A DNA stretch of 44,733 bases from Actinobacteria bacterium OK074 (GTDB lineage Bacteria; Actinomycetota; Actinomycetes; Streptomycetales; Streptomycetaceae), in contig LJCV01000288.1 of NCBI GenBank assembly GCA_001298575.1, forward strand, positions 1 to 44,733, read 5' to 3'. Numbering within the stretch: the stretch's first letter is position 1; each line of letters starts with the position of its first letter. This document shows, in pieces, positions 1 through 8,477 of this stretch. The notes below the pieces were generated by a model. It made no database searches and was not told where the DNA came from. It worked only from the letters and a program-made list of their open reading frames with translations. The position numbers and the translations under genes were made by a program.

Positions 1-807
1 CCGCTGCGCCACCACCCCCAACACCACCGGCACCCCACCCCCCCCCCCCTGCATCCCCCTCAGCCACCACTGCCCGTACACATGCGTAGCCCGCCGTTCG
101 ATCCCGCCGACCAGCCGGTCGACCGCCGGCCCCAGCGGGTACGTCTTGTTCGCGGGCCACGGCAACTTCGCCCTCAACTCCCGCATCACGTCGTCCCGAT
201 CGGCCCCCCGCACCATGTCCGTATCGGTCCACGACAGATACGCGACCCCCACCTTCACCCCTTGATGCCCCACCTCCGCCCGCAGGCAGTGCGCGAACGC
301 CTCCACCCCCGACTTGGACGCGCAGTACGCGGACATCATCGGCGCCGGAGTGATCGCGGCGAGCGAGGCGATCTGCAACAAGTACCCCCGGCTGCGCCCC
401 AACGCGGGCAGAAACGCACGCGCGGTGACGGCCGAGCCGACGACGTTGACCTCGATCACCCGCCGCCACGCGTCGGGATCGGACGCCGCGAAGGGCCCGC
501 CCCCGGCGACCCCCGCGTTGGCGACAACGACGTCCGCCCGACCGAAGCGCTCCTCGACCTCGGCCGCGACACGGGTCATGGCCGCATGGTCGGTCACATC
601 GGCGTGCCAGTACTCGTTGTCGGTGTGCAACCGCTGCGAGACCGCCTTCAACTCCTCGGGTTCGAGCCCGACGAGCGCGATGCGGGCACCACGCGCGGAG
701 AGCTTGCGGGCGAGGAGTTCGCCGACACCACGCGCCGCCCCGGTGACAACCGCGACCTTCCCCTCCAGCACACCCCGCCGGGTACCCCCCGGGTTGGCCC
801 CACTCAT
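1..807 (-). CDS. SDR-family oxidoreductase (C-terminus cut by window edge)
   Basis: NAD(P)-dependent short-chain dehydrogenase, probably interconverting an alcohol and a ketone. Seen: cofactor motif TGAARGVG near residue 22, NAG near 97, and the catalytic Ser148/Tyr161/Lys165 set with YCASK. ATG at 807 overlaps the stop of the upstream hydrolase (ATGA), so it is the third gene of a monooxygenase-hydrolase-SDR operon. The frame is still open at base 1. A run of 12 C at 38-49 encodes a Gly stretch without breaking the frame. The family is certain from motifs; the substrate is inferred only from the neighbours. Confidence 0.9.
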   Translation of the reverse strand, partial: MSGANPGGTRRGVLEGKVAVVTGAARGVGELLARKLSARGARIALVGLEPEELKAVSQRLHTDNEYWHADVTDHAAMTRVAAEVEERFGRADVVVANAGVAGGGPFAASDPDAWRRVIEVNVVGSAVTARAFLPALGRSRGYLLQIASLAAITPAPMMSAYCASKSGVEAFAHCLRAEVGHQGVKVGVAYLSWTDTDMVRGADRDDVMRELRAKLPWPANKTYPLGPAVDRLVGGIERRATHVYGQWWLRGMQGGGGGVPVVLGVVAQR

Positions 808-1709
808 GCGCCCGCCTCCTTCAACTCGTCCGATGAGCCTGCTGCGACGTCGAGATACGCCCGTACCAGGGCCTGGACCTGCGCGGTGACCCGCTCGGCC
901 GCCTCCACCGGACCCATGTGCCCGATGCCGGGCAGCTCCACCAACTCCGTACAGTGCGGCAGCGCGGCGGCCACGGCGGGCGCCTGCGCGGGCGGGGTCA
1001 TCCGGTCCGCCGTCCCGGCCAGCACCACCGCCGGGACATTCAACTCCCGTACTGCGTCGTCCAGTTGAAGCTCGGCGAGAACACGCGACCAGGCGTACCG
1101 GGCCCGCCGCGGGCACGCGTGCACGATCCGCGCGCAGACCTCCACCGCTTCGGGGCTCGAACGGGGGCCCATGGTCGCGTACTTGAGGATCCGCCGGGAC
1201 ACGGGCGTGACCGGACCGAGCGGCGCGCGCGAGCCGAGGATCCGCCCGGTGATCCAGGTACGCAACCGCCCGGCCCGGATCGGCACGACCGTCGACTCCG
1301 CGGTCAGCCGCGAACTGCCGGTGTTGCACAGCAGAACGGCCGCCACGTGCTCCCGCACCCCGGGCCGGCCGGCCGCCGCCATGACGGTCATGCCGCCCAT
1401 GGAGTGCCCGGCGAGCACGGCCCGTTCACCGGGCGCGAGGGTGGCCGCGAGCACCGCTTCGAGGTCGTCGGCGAGCGCGGTGGTGGTGCAGGTGGCGTGC
1501 ACGGGACTGCGCCCGTGACCGCGCTGGTCGTAGGCGATCACCCGGTGCCCGCCGGCGGCGAGTTCACGGATCTGGGCCGCCCAGAAGGAGATCGAGCAGG
1601 TCCAGCCATGGGCGAGGACGACGGCGGGCGCCCCCTCCCGCCCGTGCACCTCGACGTGGATCCGGGCCCCGTCGGCCGACCCGACGCTCAACTCGCGCAC
1701 AGTACTCAT
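804..1709 (-). CDS. alpha/beta-hydrolase fold protein
   Basis: Probable esterase or lactone hydrolase of 301 aa. Seen: HGW oxyanion-type motif near residue 35, DQRGHGRS near 61, nucleophile elbow GHSMGGM with Ser103, acid residue in AGTADRMTP and His in GIGHMGP near the C-terminus, so the triad is complete. ATG at 1709 overlaps the monooxygenase stop and its own TGA overlaps the SDR start, which implies translational coupling. Next to a Baeyer-Villiger-type monooxygenase the natural inference is hydrolysis of the ester or lactone that enzyme makes. Haloperoxidase-like or other alpha/beta hydrolase activity cannot be excluded. Confidence 0.9.
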   Translation of the reverse strand: MSTVRELSVGSADGARIHVEVHGREGAPAVVLAHGWTCSISFWAAQIRELAAGGHRVIAYDQRGHGRSPVHATCTTTALADDLEAVLAATLAPGERAVLAGHSMGGMTVMAAAGRPGVREHVAAVLLCNTGSSRLTAESTVVPIRAGRLRTWITGRILGSRAPLGPVTPVSRRILKYATMGPRSSPEAVEVCARIVHACPRRARYAWSRVLAELQLDDAVRELNVPAVVLAGTADRMTPPAQAPAVAAALPHCTELVELPGIGHMGPVEAAERVTAQVQALVRAYLDVAAGSSDELKEAGA

Positions 1710-3271
1710 GACTCCGCCCCCAGATCCTGCAACTGCCCCACAGAGCCCACGTGTTGCGGCCGCGGCACCCGAAGGACCTCGTACTCCGCCAGGTCGACCT
1801 GGCGCGTGGCCGCCCGGAACTCCGTCGTCGTACCGGGCCAGACGGTGGTGTTGCGACCGTTGTCGTCGAGGTACCAGCTGGTGCACCCGCCGGTGTTCCA
1901 GACCGTGCGGCGCATGCGTTCCTGGACGCGGTCGTTCCAGTCGTCGACGGCGGCGGACCGGGCGTCGAGGGCGACCCGCCCGGAGCTGCCACCACCGAGC
2001 ACGCTCAACTGCCGTACGTAGTCCGCGAGATAGTTCAGCTGGGCCTCGATCATCAGGATCATGGAGGAGTTCCCGAGACCGGTGTTGGGCCCGATGACCG
2101 TCATCCAGTTGGGGAACCCGGCGACACTCGCCCCGCGCAGCGACCGCATCCCGGTGTCCGCCCACGCCTGGGCGAGCGTCCGCCCGTCCGCGCCGACGAC
2201 CCGGTCGGCGATCGGCATGTCGGTGACGTGAAAGCCGGTGCCGAAGACGATGGCGTCGACGTCCGGGGTGGTGCTGCCGTCGGCTGCGACGAGCGTGGAG
2301 CCGCGCACCTCGGCAAGGGCAGAGGTGACGACATCGACGTTGGGTTGCCCAAGGGCCGGATAGTAGGTGTTGGAGAGCAGGATCCGCTTGCAGCCGATGC
2401 GGTAGTCGGGCGTCAACGCGGCCCGCAGCACAGGGTCCTTGACCGACCGGGCCATGTGCCGCCGCGCCAACTGCTCCACCAGACCGAGCTGGTTGGGCCG
2501 CTTGGTGAACGCCTGGACCTGCAACTCCCGGATCCCCCACAGGTATCCACGACGGAGCCGGGTGGTGAAGGGCAGTTGCCGGTGGGCCCAGCGCTCGGCC
2601 CGGCTGATCGGCCGGTCGACGCGGGGCAGCACCCAGGGCGGAGTCCGCTGAAAGAGCGTCAACTGGGAGGCCAGCGGCTGGACTTCCGGCACGAGCTGGA
2701 TCGCGGAGGCCCCGGTCCCGACGACGGCGACGCGCTTGCCCCGCAGCTCGTAGCCGTGATCCCACTGGGCGGAGTGGAAAACCCTGCCGGGAAAACGGTC
2801 GAGCCCGGGCACGTCCGGAACCTTCGGGTCGGACAACGGCCCGGTGGCGGAGACGACGAGATCGGCGGTGAGGGTCCCGGAGGAGGTCTCGACGACCCAC
2901 AGCAACCGCTCCCCGTCCCACGTCATCATCTTCACTTCGGAGTTGAAGCGGATGTGGGGCCGCAGCCGGAAGACATCGGCGACGTGCTCCAGGTACGCGC
3001 GGATGTGCCCCTGCCCGGAGAAGGTGCGCGGCCAGTCGGGATTGGGCGCGAAGGAGAACGAGTAGAGATGGCTGGGCACGTCACAGGCGCACCCGGGATA
3101 GCTGTTGTCGCGCCAGGTACCGCCGACACCGCCGGCCCGCTCCAGCACGACGAAGTCGGTGACCCCCTCGCGCCGCAGCCGCACCGCGGCCCCGAGCCCA
3201 CCGAACCCGGACCCGACGACGGCGACCCGCACGTGCGGCACCTGTGACCCTTGCGGCACCTTCGGCACCAT
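1706..3271 (-). CDS. flavin monooxygenase, Baeyer-Villiger type
   Basis: FAD/NADPH monooxygenase of 521 aa that would insert oxygen next to a ketone carbonyl. Seen: FAD Rossmann motif GSGFGG near residue 20, GTWRDNSYPG near 51, the type I Baeyer-Villiger fingerprint FxGxxxHxxxWD at 160-171 (FPGRVFHSAQWD), and a second Rossmann motif GTGAS near 185. ATG at 3271 has a GAGGAGG ribosome site about 10 bases upstream. It heads the operon with hydrolase and SDR and is divergent from a MerR gene; a 22-bp palindrome sits in the shared promoter region. Substrate unknown. Confidence 0.92.
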   Translation of the reverse strand: MVPKVPQGSQVPHVRVAVVGSGFGGLGAAVRLRREGVTDFVVLERAGGVGGTWRDNSYPGCACDVPSHLYSFSFAPNPDWPRTFSGQGHIRAYLEHVADVFRLRPHIRFNSEVKMMTWDGERLLWVVETSSGTLTADLVVSATGPLSDPKVPDVPGLDRFPGRVFHSAQWDHGYELRGKRVAVVGTGASAIQLVPEVQPLASQLTLFQRTPPWVLPRVDRPISRAERWAHRQLPFTTRLRRGYLWGIRELQVQAFTKRPNQLGLVEQLARRHMARSVKDPVLRAALTPDYRIGCKRILLSNTYYPALGQPNVDVVTSALAEVRGSTLVAADGSTTPDVDAIVFGTGFHVTDMPIADRVVGADGRTLAQAWADTGMRSLRGASVAGFPNWMTVIGPNTGLGNSSMILMIEAQLNYLADYVRQLSVLGGGSSGRVALDARSAAVDDWNDRVQERMRRTVWNTGGCTSWYLDDNGRNTTVWPGTTTEFRAATRQVDLAEYEVLRVPRPQHVGSVGQLQDLGAES

Positions 3272-3299
3272 CCGACGCCTCCTCGCATCGCACGCGAAC

Positions 3300-3321
3300 C
3301 GTGCCAGTGTTTACTGGCACG
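3300..3321. promoter_or_regulatory. palindromic operator candidate between monooxygenase operon and merR
   Basis: Perfect 9-bp inverted repeat CGTGCCAGT / ACTGGCACG with a 4-base GTTT centre. On the minus strand a possible -10 (TACGCT, 3333-3328) lies just upstream, so the palindrome would cover the start of the operon transcript. The symmetry suggests a dimeric repressor or activator; the adjacent MerR protein is the obvious candidate. MerR operators usually lie between -35 and -10, which is not clearly the case here. Confidence 0.6.
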
Positions 3322-3415
3322 ATGAGGAGCGTAGGACAGCCCCGTACCGATGGGTAGGGGTCGGGAGCAGGACGTTGACATCAGCGGCTCCGCCGCGGGT
3401 ACCGCGGGTACGGCT

Positions 3416-3421
3416 TAGGGT
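3416..3421 (+). promoter_or_regulatory. -10 element for leaderless merR
   Basis: TAGGGT followed by six bases and the GTG start at 3428, with no Shine-Dalgarno sequence. Spacing fits a leaderless transcript; a -35 is not obvious. Confidence 0.4.
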
Positions 3422-3427
3422 TCGAGC

Positions 3428-4117
3428 GTGGCAGAGGACGACGACAAGGGCGGCGGCCCACGCGAACCCAACACCCCCCGCGAGTACCGCATGGCGGAAC
3501 TGGCGACCCTGGCCGGCCTCCCCGTCCGCACCCTGCGCTTCTACCGCGAACGCAAACTCCTCCCGCCCCCGCGCCGGGAGGGCCGCATCGCCTGGTACGA
3601 CGACACGCACCTGGCCCGGCTGCGCACGATCTCGGCGCTCCTGGACCGCGGCCACACCCTCAGCGGCATCGCCGAACTGGCGGAGGCGTTCGACCACGGC
3701 CGCGAGGTGGGCGACCTGCTCGGCCTGGGCGAGCCGACGGAGGAGACCCCGGTCCGCCTGACCCCGGAGGCCCTGGCGGACGCCTTCGGCGCCGAGGCCA
3801 CCGCGGAGAACCTGGCGACGGCCCTCGACCTCGGCTACCTCGGCACGGACGGCGTCGACATCGTGCACATCAGCCGCCGCCTGCTGGAGGGTTCGGCGGC
3901 CCTGGTCCGCGAGGGCGTCCCCCTGGCCGAGGTCCTCCGCGCGGGCCGCACCCTCCGCGACCACGCCGAAGCCCTGGCCGACCTCTTCACCACCCTGCTC
4001 GCCACCACGGGCCCCCACACCCCGGAGGACATCCGCCGCCTGCGCCCCCTGGCCCGCAGCATGGTCCAGGCAGAACTTTCACTGGCACTGGACCGACGGC
4101 TCAACCAGGAGCCGTAG
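3428..4117 (+). CDS. MerR-family transcriptional regulator
   Basis: DNA-binding regulator of 229 aa. Seen: winged helix-turn-helix from about residue 20 (YRMAELATLAGLPVRTLRFY, then REGRIAWYDD), followed by a helical linker and an effector or dimerisation domain of about 120 residues. There is no Cys-rich metal site, so an organic ligand is more likely than a metal. It is divergent from the monooxygenase-hydrolase-SDR operon and likely controls it through the palindrome at 3300-3321. GTG at 3428 has no ribosome site, consistent with a leaderless message. It converges on exonuclease III with a 14-base gap. Confidence 0.9.
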   Translation: MAEDDDKGGGPREPNTPREYRMAELATLAGLPVRTLRFYRERKLLPPPRREGRIAWYDDTHLARLRTISALLDRGHTLSGIAELAEAFDHGREVGDLLGLGEPTEETPVRLTPEALADAFGAEATAENLATALDLGYLGTDGVDIVHISRRLLEGSAALVREGVPLAEVLRAGRTLRDHAEALADLFTTLLATTGPHTPEDIRRLRPLARSMVQAELSLALDRRLNQEP

Positions 4118-4131
4118 GCGGGCCCCTGTCG

Positions 4132-4944
4132 TCACACCTCGTACACCACACTCACCGGCGCATGATCCGACCACCGCTCCCCATGCGTGGCCGCCCGCTC
4201 CACCTCCCCCTTGACCGCCTTCGCGGCGAGCCCCGGCGTGGCGACGTGGTAGTCGATGCGCCAGCCCGCGTCATTGTCGAAGGCCCGGCCGCGGTAGGAC
4301 CACCACGTGTACGGGCCCTCGACGTCCGGATTCAGGGCGCGTACGACGTCGACGTAACCCCCCGCCACCGGGTCGAACACGGCGCCCAGCCACTCCCGTT
4401 CCTCCGGCAGGAAGCCGGAGTTCTTGGTGTTGCCGCGCCAGTTCTTGAGGTCGGCCTCGCGGTGGGCGATGTTCCAGTCGCCGCAGACGACGACCTCGCG
4501 GCCGTCGGCGGCGGCGCGCTGCCGCAACTCCTTGAGGTGGTCGAGGAATTCGGCCATGAACCGGATCTTCTCGTCCTGCCGTTCGGTGCCGACCTCGCCG
4601 GAGGGCAGGTAGAGGGAGGCGACCGTGACGCCGGGCAGGTCGGCCTCGACGTAACGGCCGCTGCCGTCGAACTCCGCGGAGCCGAAGCCGACTTGGATGC
4701 GGTCGGGCTCGCGGCGGGTGTAAAGGGACACGCCCGCGCGGCCCTTGGCGGCGGCGGGCGCGTGCACGACGTGCCAGCCGTCCGGCTGCCGTACCGCCTC
4801 CGGCAGTTGCTGCGGCTCGGCCCGCACCTCCTGGAGGCACACCACGTCCGCGGCCGTCTGGGCCAGCCACTCCACGAAACCCTTCTTCGCGGCGGCCCGC
4901 AGCCCGTTCACGTTCACGCTGGTCACAGTGAGCACAACCCTCAC
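4132..4944 (-). CDS. xthA: exodeoxyribonuclease III (AP endonuclease)
   Basis: Base-excision repair enzyme of 270 aa: 3'-5' exonuclease and apurinic/apyrimidinic endonuclease of the Mg-dependent endonuclease/exonuclease/phosphatase fold. Seen: N-terminal SVNVNGLRA, metal-binding LQEVR near residue 36, GDWNIAH near 155, WRIDYH near 230 and the C-terminal catalytic WSDHAPV. The length is typical. ATG at 4944 gives the conserved VTSVNVNG start region. It is divergent from hemC and convergent with merR. The family call is secure. Confidence 0.95.
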   Translation of the reverse strand: MRVVLTVTSVNVNGLRAAAKKGFVEWLAQTAADVVCLQEVRAEPQQLPEAVRQPDGWHVVHAPAAAKGRAGVSLYTRREPDRIQVGFGSAEFDGSGRYVEADLPGVTVASLYLPSGEVGTERQDEKIRFMAEFLDHLKELRQRAAADGREVVVCGDWNIAHREADLKNWRGNTKNSGFLPEEREWLGAVFDPVAGGYVDVVRALNPDVEGPYTWWSYRGRAFDNDAGWRIDYHVATPGLAAKAVKGEVERAATHGERWSDHAPVSVVYEV

Positions 4945-5089
4945 CCAGTCCTTTCCCGGCCGATTTCTTCCCTCGGGCCGGAGGACAGGCTGTCACACCG
5001 GACGGCGCCGGCCCGCTCCAGAACACCCGGTCCCCGCCGGAACACCCGGCCGCGCGGTCTACCGTGATTCCGACACGAGAAGGGACGCC

Positions 5090-6082
5090 ATGACCGACGC
5101 CACGCCCGACGCCACGACCGACTTCCCCGCCCGGACCCTGCGCATCGGCACCCGCAGCTCCCCCATGGCCCTCGCCCAGGTCGAGCACGTATCCGCGCTG
5201 CTGCGCAAGCACGAGCCCGAACTCGCCGTCGAGGTCGTGCCGGTGACGACCCGGGCCGACAAGTGGCAAGGAGATCTCGCCCAGTTGGGCGGCAAGGGGC
5301 TGTTCGTCAAGGAGATCGACCAGCTGGTGCGGCGCGGGCGGGTCGACATGGCCGTGCACTGCGTCAAGGACGTGCCGGGCGACGTCCCCCTGCCCGACGG
5401 CCTCGTCTTCGCCGCCCACCTCGCACGCGACGACGTCCGCGACGTCCTCGTCTTCCCGGCGGGCTCCGCGCGGCGCACCCTCGACGACCTCCCCCTCGGC
5501 GCCACCGTCGCCACCTCCGCCGTACGGCGGAAGGCGCAGCTCGGCAGGGTCCGCCCGGACCTCGACGTCGTGCGGGTGCGCGGCGCGGTCGGCTCCCGGA
5601 TCGAGAAGCTCGACGGCACCCGGCCGACCGACACCCCGTTCGACGCGATGATCCTCGCCTCGTCCGGCCTCGAACGGCTCGGCCTGTCCCACCGCGCCGG
5701 GCACGTGTTCGGCCTCGACGAGATGCTCACCGCCGTCGGCGCGGGCGCCCTCGCCCTCGAATGCCGTACGGACGACGACGGCGTCCGCGCCCTGCTCCGC
5801 CGCCTCGACCACGAGCGCACCACGACCGAGATCACCGCCGAACGCGCCCTGCTGCACGGCCTGCGCGGACACTGCAACAGCCCCATCGCCGGCCACTGCG
5901 TCACCGAACCCGACGGCCGGCTCAGCCTGCGCGGCATGGTCTTCTCCCCCGACGGCACCACCTTCGTACACGCCCACCTCCACGGCGAGCCCCCGCACGA
6001 CCCCACCGCCCTCGGCACCCGCGTCTGCGCCGAACTGCTGCGGCAAGGAGGCCGCGACATCATCGAGAACATCCCCCACTGA
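5090..6082 (+). CDS. hemC: hydroxymethylbilane synthase (porphobilinogen deaminase)
   Basis: Condenses four porphobilinogens into hydroxymethylbilane, the tetrapyrrole precursor. 330 aa. Seen: IGTRSSPMALAQ near residue 19, KDVP with the catalytic Asp94, VRGAVGSR near 163, GALALECR near 218 and a candidate dipyrromethane-cofactor Cys262 in LRGHCNSPI. ATG at 5090 has AGAAGGGA upstream; a possible -10 TACCGT lies at about 5060. No hemA, hemD or hemB is adjacent, so it is a solitary gene and possibly a second copy beside a main heme operon elsewhere. All key residues are present, so activity is expected. Confidence 0.93.
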   Translation: MTDATPDATTDFPARTLRIGTRSSPMALAQVEHVSALLRKHEPELAVEVVPVTTRADKWQGDLAQLGGKGLFVKEIDQLVRRGRVDMAVHCVKDVPGDVPLPDGLVFAAHLARDDVRDVLVFPAGSARRTLDDLPLGATVATSAVRRKAQLGRVRPDLDVVRVRGAVGSRIEKLDGTRPTDTPFDAMILASSGLERLGLSHRAGHVFGLDEMLTAVGAGALALECRTDDDGVRALLRRLDHERTTTEITAERALLHGLRGHCNSPIAGHCVTEPDGRLSLRGMVFSPDGTTFVHAHLHGEPPHDPTALGTRVCAELLRQGGRDIIENIPH

Positions 6083-6124
6083 GGCCAACGAGTAAAGACA
6101 TCGCCTCCGCCGACCGCATAGTCG

Positions 6125-6130
6125 TACGCT
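6125..6130 (+). promoter_or_regulatory. -10 element for leaderless GNAT gene
   Basis: TACGCT, then seven bases, then the ATG at 6138; no ribosome site precedes the gene, so the message is probably leaderless. Confidence 0.5.
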
Positions 6131-6137
6131 AGTCGGC

Positions 6138-6614
6138 ATGAATATTCAGCCCGTCGCCTTCGACCACCCCGACGCCGTCAAGCTCAACGACGAGGTCCAG
6201 GCCGAATACGCCGCCCGGTACGAGGACGAGGGCGACGTCACGCCCCTCGACCCGTCGATGTTCGCCCCGCCCGCCGGGCTGTACCTGATCGCCTACGACG
6301 CCGACGGCACCCCGCTCGCCACCGGCGGCTGGCGCGGCCAGGAGACGAACGAGGACGGGTACACGGACGGGGACGCCGAGATCAAGCGGATGTTCGTGAT
6401 CGAACAGGCACGCGGACGCGGCATCGCCCGGCGGATCCTCGCCGCGCTGGAGGAGGACGCCCGCGCCGCCGGCCGCGTCCGCATGGTCCTGGAGACCGGC
6501 ATCAAGCAGCCCGAGGCAATCGCCCTGTACACGTCCAGCGGGTACGAGCCCTGCACCAAGTTCGGCCACTACCGCAACGAACCGCTGAGCCGCTGCTTCG
6601 CCAAGCAGCTGTAA
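6138..6614 (+). CDS. GNAT-family N-acetyltransferase
   Basis: Acetyl-CoA dependent acetyltransferase of 158 aa. Seen: a central strand IKRMFVIEQARGRGIARRIL containing the acetyl-CoA pyrophosphate motif (ARGRGIA near residue 95), then MVLETG, the acidic helix EAIALYTSSGY and the C-terminal strand. The substrate is unknown. It follows hemC by 55 bases but has its own leaderless-type promoter, so it need not be co-transcribed. Its stop lies 12 bases from the convergent oxidoreductase stop. Confidence 0.9.
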   Translation: MNIQPVAFDHPDAVKLNDEVQAEYAARYEDEGDVTPLDPSMFAPPAGLYLIAYDADGTPLATGGWRGQETNEDGYTDGDAEIKRMFVIEQARGRGIARRILAALEEDARAAGRVRMVLETGIKQPEAIALYTSSGYEPCTKFGHYRNEPLSRCFAKQL

Positions 6615-6626
6615 GAGCGCCGCCGG

Positions 6627-7580
6627 TCAGTGCACCAGCACGATCTTCCCGCGCGCGTGCCGCGTCTCGCTCAGCTCGTGCGCGCCCGCCGCCTCCGTCA
6701 GCGGGAACTCCGCCGCGACCGGCACCCGCAGTCGTCCCGCCTCCGCGAGCGTGACCGCGAGCGCGAGGCCGTGCACCGCCACCGGGTCGGCACGGGCGCC
6801 CAGCGCCTCGCCGGACTCCTCGGCCGGCGCCCCGTGCGAGACGTGCACGCCGAGGTCCGCCGCGGTGAAGTCGGGCGCGATCGTCACCACGCGCCCCGGC
6901 CCGCCGGCGATGGCGACGAGGTCCGGCAGCGCCCCTCCGGCGCAGTCGAACACCGCGTCCACCCCGGCGGGCGCCAGCGCGCGGACCCGTTCGGCCAGGC
7001 CCGTCCCGTACGTCGTCGGCGTCGCGCCCAGGGTGCGCAGGAACCCGTGGTTGCGCTCGCTCGCCGTACCGACGACGGCCGCGCCACGCGCCACCGCGAG
7101 CTGTACGGCGACGGTGCCCACCGCCCCGGCCGCGCCCTGCACCAGCAGGGTGTGCCCGGCGCCCGCCCCGAGCCGGTCCAGCACCCGCGTGGCCGTCTCC
7201 ACGCTGCCCGCGGCGCCGTCCGCCTCCGCCCAGCTCCAGCGGGCCGGCCGGCGCGCCCAGGCGGTCAGGACCGCGAAGTCGGCGTTGGCCCCGCGCACGG
7301 CCGGGCTCGTCATGCCGAACACCTCGTCCCCGACGCGGACGCCCGTGACGCCGTCGCCGACCTCGTCGACCACACCCGCCGCGTCGAACCCGGTCCGCCA
7401 CGGGAAGGTCACGGGCACGACGTCGCGCAGCGTCCCGGCGCGGATGTACGTCTCGCCGGGCGAGACCCCGGAGGCCCGTACGGCGACACGGACCTCGCCG
7501 GGCCCGGCGTGCGGGGGCGGCACCTCGGCGATGTGCAGGACGCCGGGCGGACCGTACTCGGTGAATTGCAGTGCTCTCAT
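6627..7580 (-). CDS. zinc-independent quinone oxidoreductase-like (MDR) protein
   Basis: Medium-chain dehydrogenase/reductase, 317 aa, NADPH-dependent, related to quinone oxidoreductases. Seen: GroES-like N-terminal domain (MRALQFTEYG, GEVRVAVRASGVSPGETY), and a Rossmann domain with GAAGAVGTVAVQLA near residue 150. No structural zinc Cys cluster is visible. I chose ATG at 7580 (MRALQF) rather than the upstream in-frame start because homologous proteins begin there and the upstream codons cover the operator. It is divergent from a TetR regulator that probably represses it. Confidence 0.88.
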   Translation of the reverse strand: MRALQFTEYGPPGVLHIAEVPPPHAGPGEVRVAVRASGVSPGETYIRAGTLRDVVPVTFPWRTGFDAAGVVDEVGDGVTGVRVGDEVFGMTSPAVRGANADFAVLTAWARRPARWSWAEADGAAGSVETATRVLDRLGAGAGHTLLVQGAAGAVGTVAVQLAVARGAAVVGTASERNHGFLRTLGATPTTYGTGLAERVRALAPAGVDAVFDCAGGALPDLVAIAGGPGRVVTIAPDFTAADLGVHVSHGAPAEESGEALGARADPVAVHGLALAVTLAEAGRLRVPVAAEFPLTEAAGAHELSETRHARGKIVLVH

Positions 7581-7593
7581 GGGCCGGGAACGT

Positions 7594-7613
7594 AACGGAA
7601 CACCCCGTCCGTT
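7594..7613. promoter_or_regulatory. TetR operator candidate
   Basis: Inverted repeat AACGGA / TCCGTT with an 8-base centre, between the divergent oxidoreductase and tetR genes. The ACGGA-N8-TCCGT layout is typical of TetR-family operators and could control both genes. Confidence 0.6.
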
Positions 7614-7642
7614 CAACCGAAGTGAGAGCGACGACGGCCCAG

Positions 7643-8314
7643 ATGTCCCAGGTCCAGGACCAGCCCCAGGTCCAAACAGGCCGACCAGCGCCCCCGGCCA
7701 CCGGGATGCCCCCGCTCCGCTCCGACGCCCGGGACAACCGCGAGCGCATCCTCGCCGTCGCGCGTGCCGCCTTCGCCCTGGAGGGGCTTGACGTGCCGGT
7801 CCGGGAGATAGCCCGGCGCGCCGAGGTCGGGCCCGCGACCGTCTACCGGCACTTCCGGACGAAGGAGGCGCTGCTGACGGAGGCGTTCGCCGAGCAGCTC
7901 GCGCTGTGCTCGGCCGTCGTGCGGGAGGGCCTGGCGGCGGCCGACCCCTGGCAGGGGTTCCGCCTGGTGCTGGAGCGGATCATGGAGGCACACGCCCTCG
8001 ACCGCGGCTTCGCCCGCGCGTTCACCTCCCGGCTGCCCGAGGCGGCCGGCTTCGCCGCGGACCGCGACCGCACCCTGCGCATGCTGCTCGAACTGGTGCG
8101 GCGGGCCAAGGAAGCGGGCTCCCTGCGCGAGGACTTCGTGCTGGAGGACCTCAGCCTGGCGCTGATGGCGAACGAGGGCATCCGCGCCGAGACCCCCGAG
8201 ATCCGGGTGGCGGCCTCGCGCCGCTTCGCGGCCCTGATGCTCCAGTCCTTCCAGGCCGCCCCCGTCCGCCTGCCACTCCCCCCGGCCGTCCGGCTGCCCC
8301 TCTCCCGGCACTGA
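7643..8314 (+). CDS. TetR/AcrR-family transcriptional regulator
   Basis: Repressor of about 223 aa. Seen: N-terminal helix-turn-helix (RERILAVARAAFALEG, then IARRAEVGPATVYRHFRTKEALL) followed by a helical ligand domain with a C-terminal TetR-type fold. The start is uncertain: ATG 7643 is used, but GTG 7622 in the same frame is possible; neither has a strong ribosome site. It is divergent from the quinone-oxidoreductase-like gene with a shared palindrome. The last codons and the stop lie in a 14-bp tandem duplication. Confidence 0.85.
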   Translation: MSQVQDQPQVQTGRPAPPATGMPPLRSDARDNRERILAVARAAFALEGLDVPVREIARRAEVGPATVYRHFRTKEALLTEAFAEQLALCSAVVREGLAAADPWQGFRLVLERIMEAHALDRGFARAFTSRLPEAAGFAADRDRTLRMLLELVRRAKEAGSLREDFVLEDLSLALMANEGIRAETPEIRVAASRRFAALMLQSFQAAPVRLPLPPAVRLPLSRH

Positions 8315-8340
8315 GGCCCCGGCACTGAGGCCCCGGCACT
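8307..8340. repeat. 14-bp tandem duplication over tetR stop codon
   Basis: GGCACTGAGGCCCC occurs twice in tandem (8307-8320, 8321-8334) with a third partial copy; the TetR TGA is in the first unit. Confidence 0.85.
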
Positions 8341-8477
8341 CCGGAACCCTCCCACTGTCACGGCTCTGCCCCAGCACCCCACGCCCCTCCGATGTCTTAA
8401 CAAAGGGCCGCTATTGTGACGGGGCAAATCGAACGCGAACGGATCAGAGCAAGGCAGAGCTGGCGGAGGGCACAACT

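Noticed and set aside
1..60. Possible homopolymer frameshift at the C12 run in the SDR gene
   Set aside because: Codon-by-codon reading shows the frame continues through the run as Gly codons into VPVVLGVV, so no break is needed.
4271..6139. 622-codon minus-strand frame across hemC and exonuclease III
   Set aside because: The portion over hemC is antisense and the rest is an out-of-frame copy of exonuclease III.
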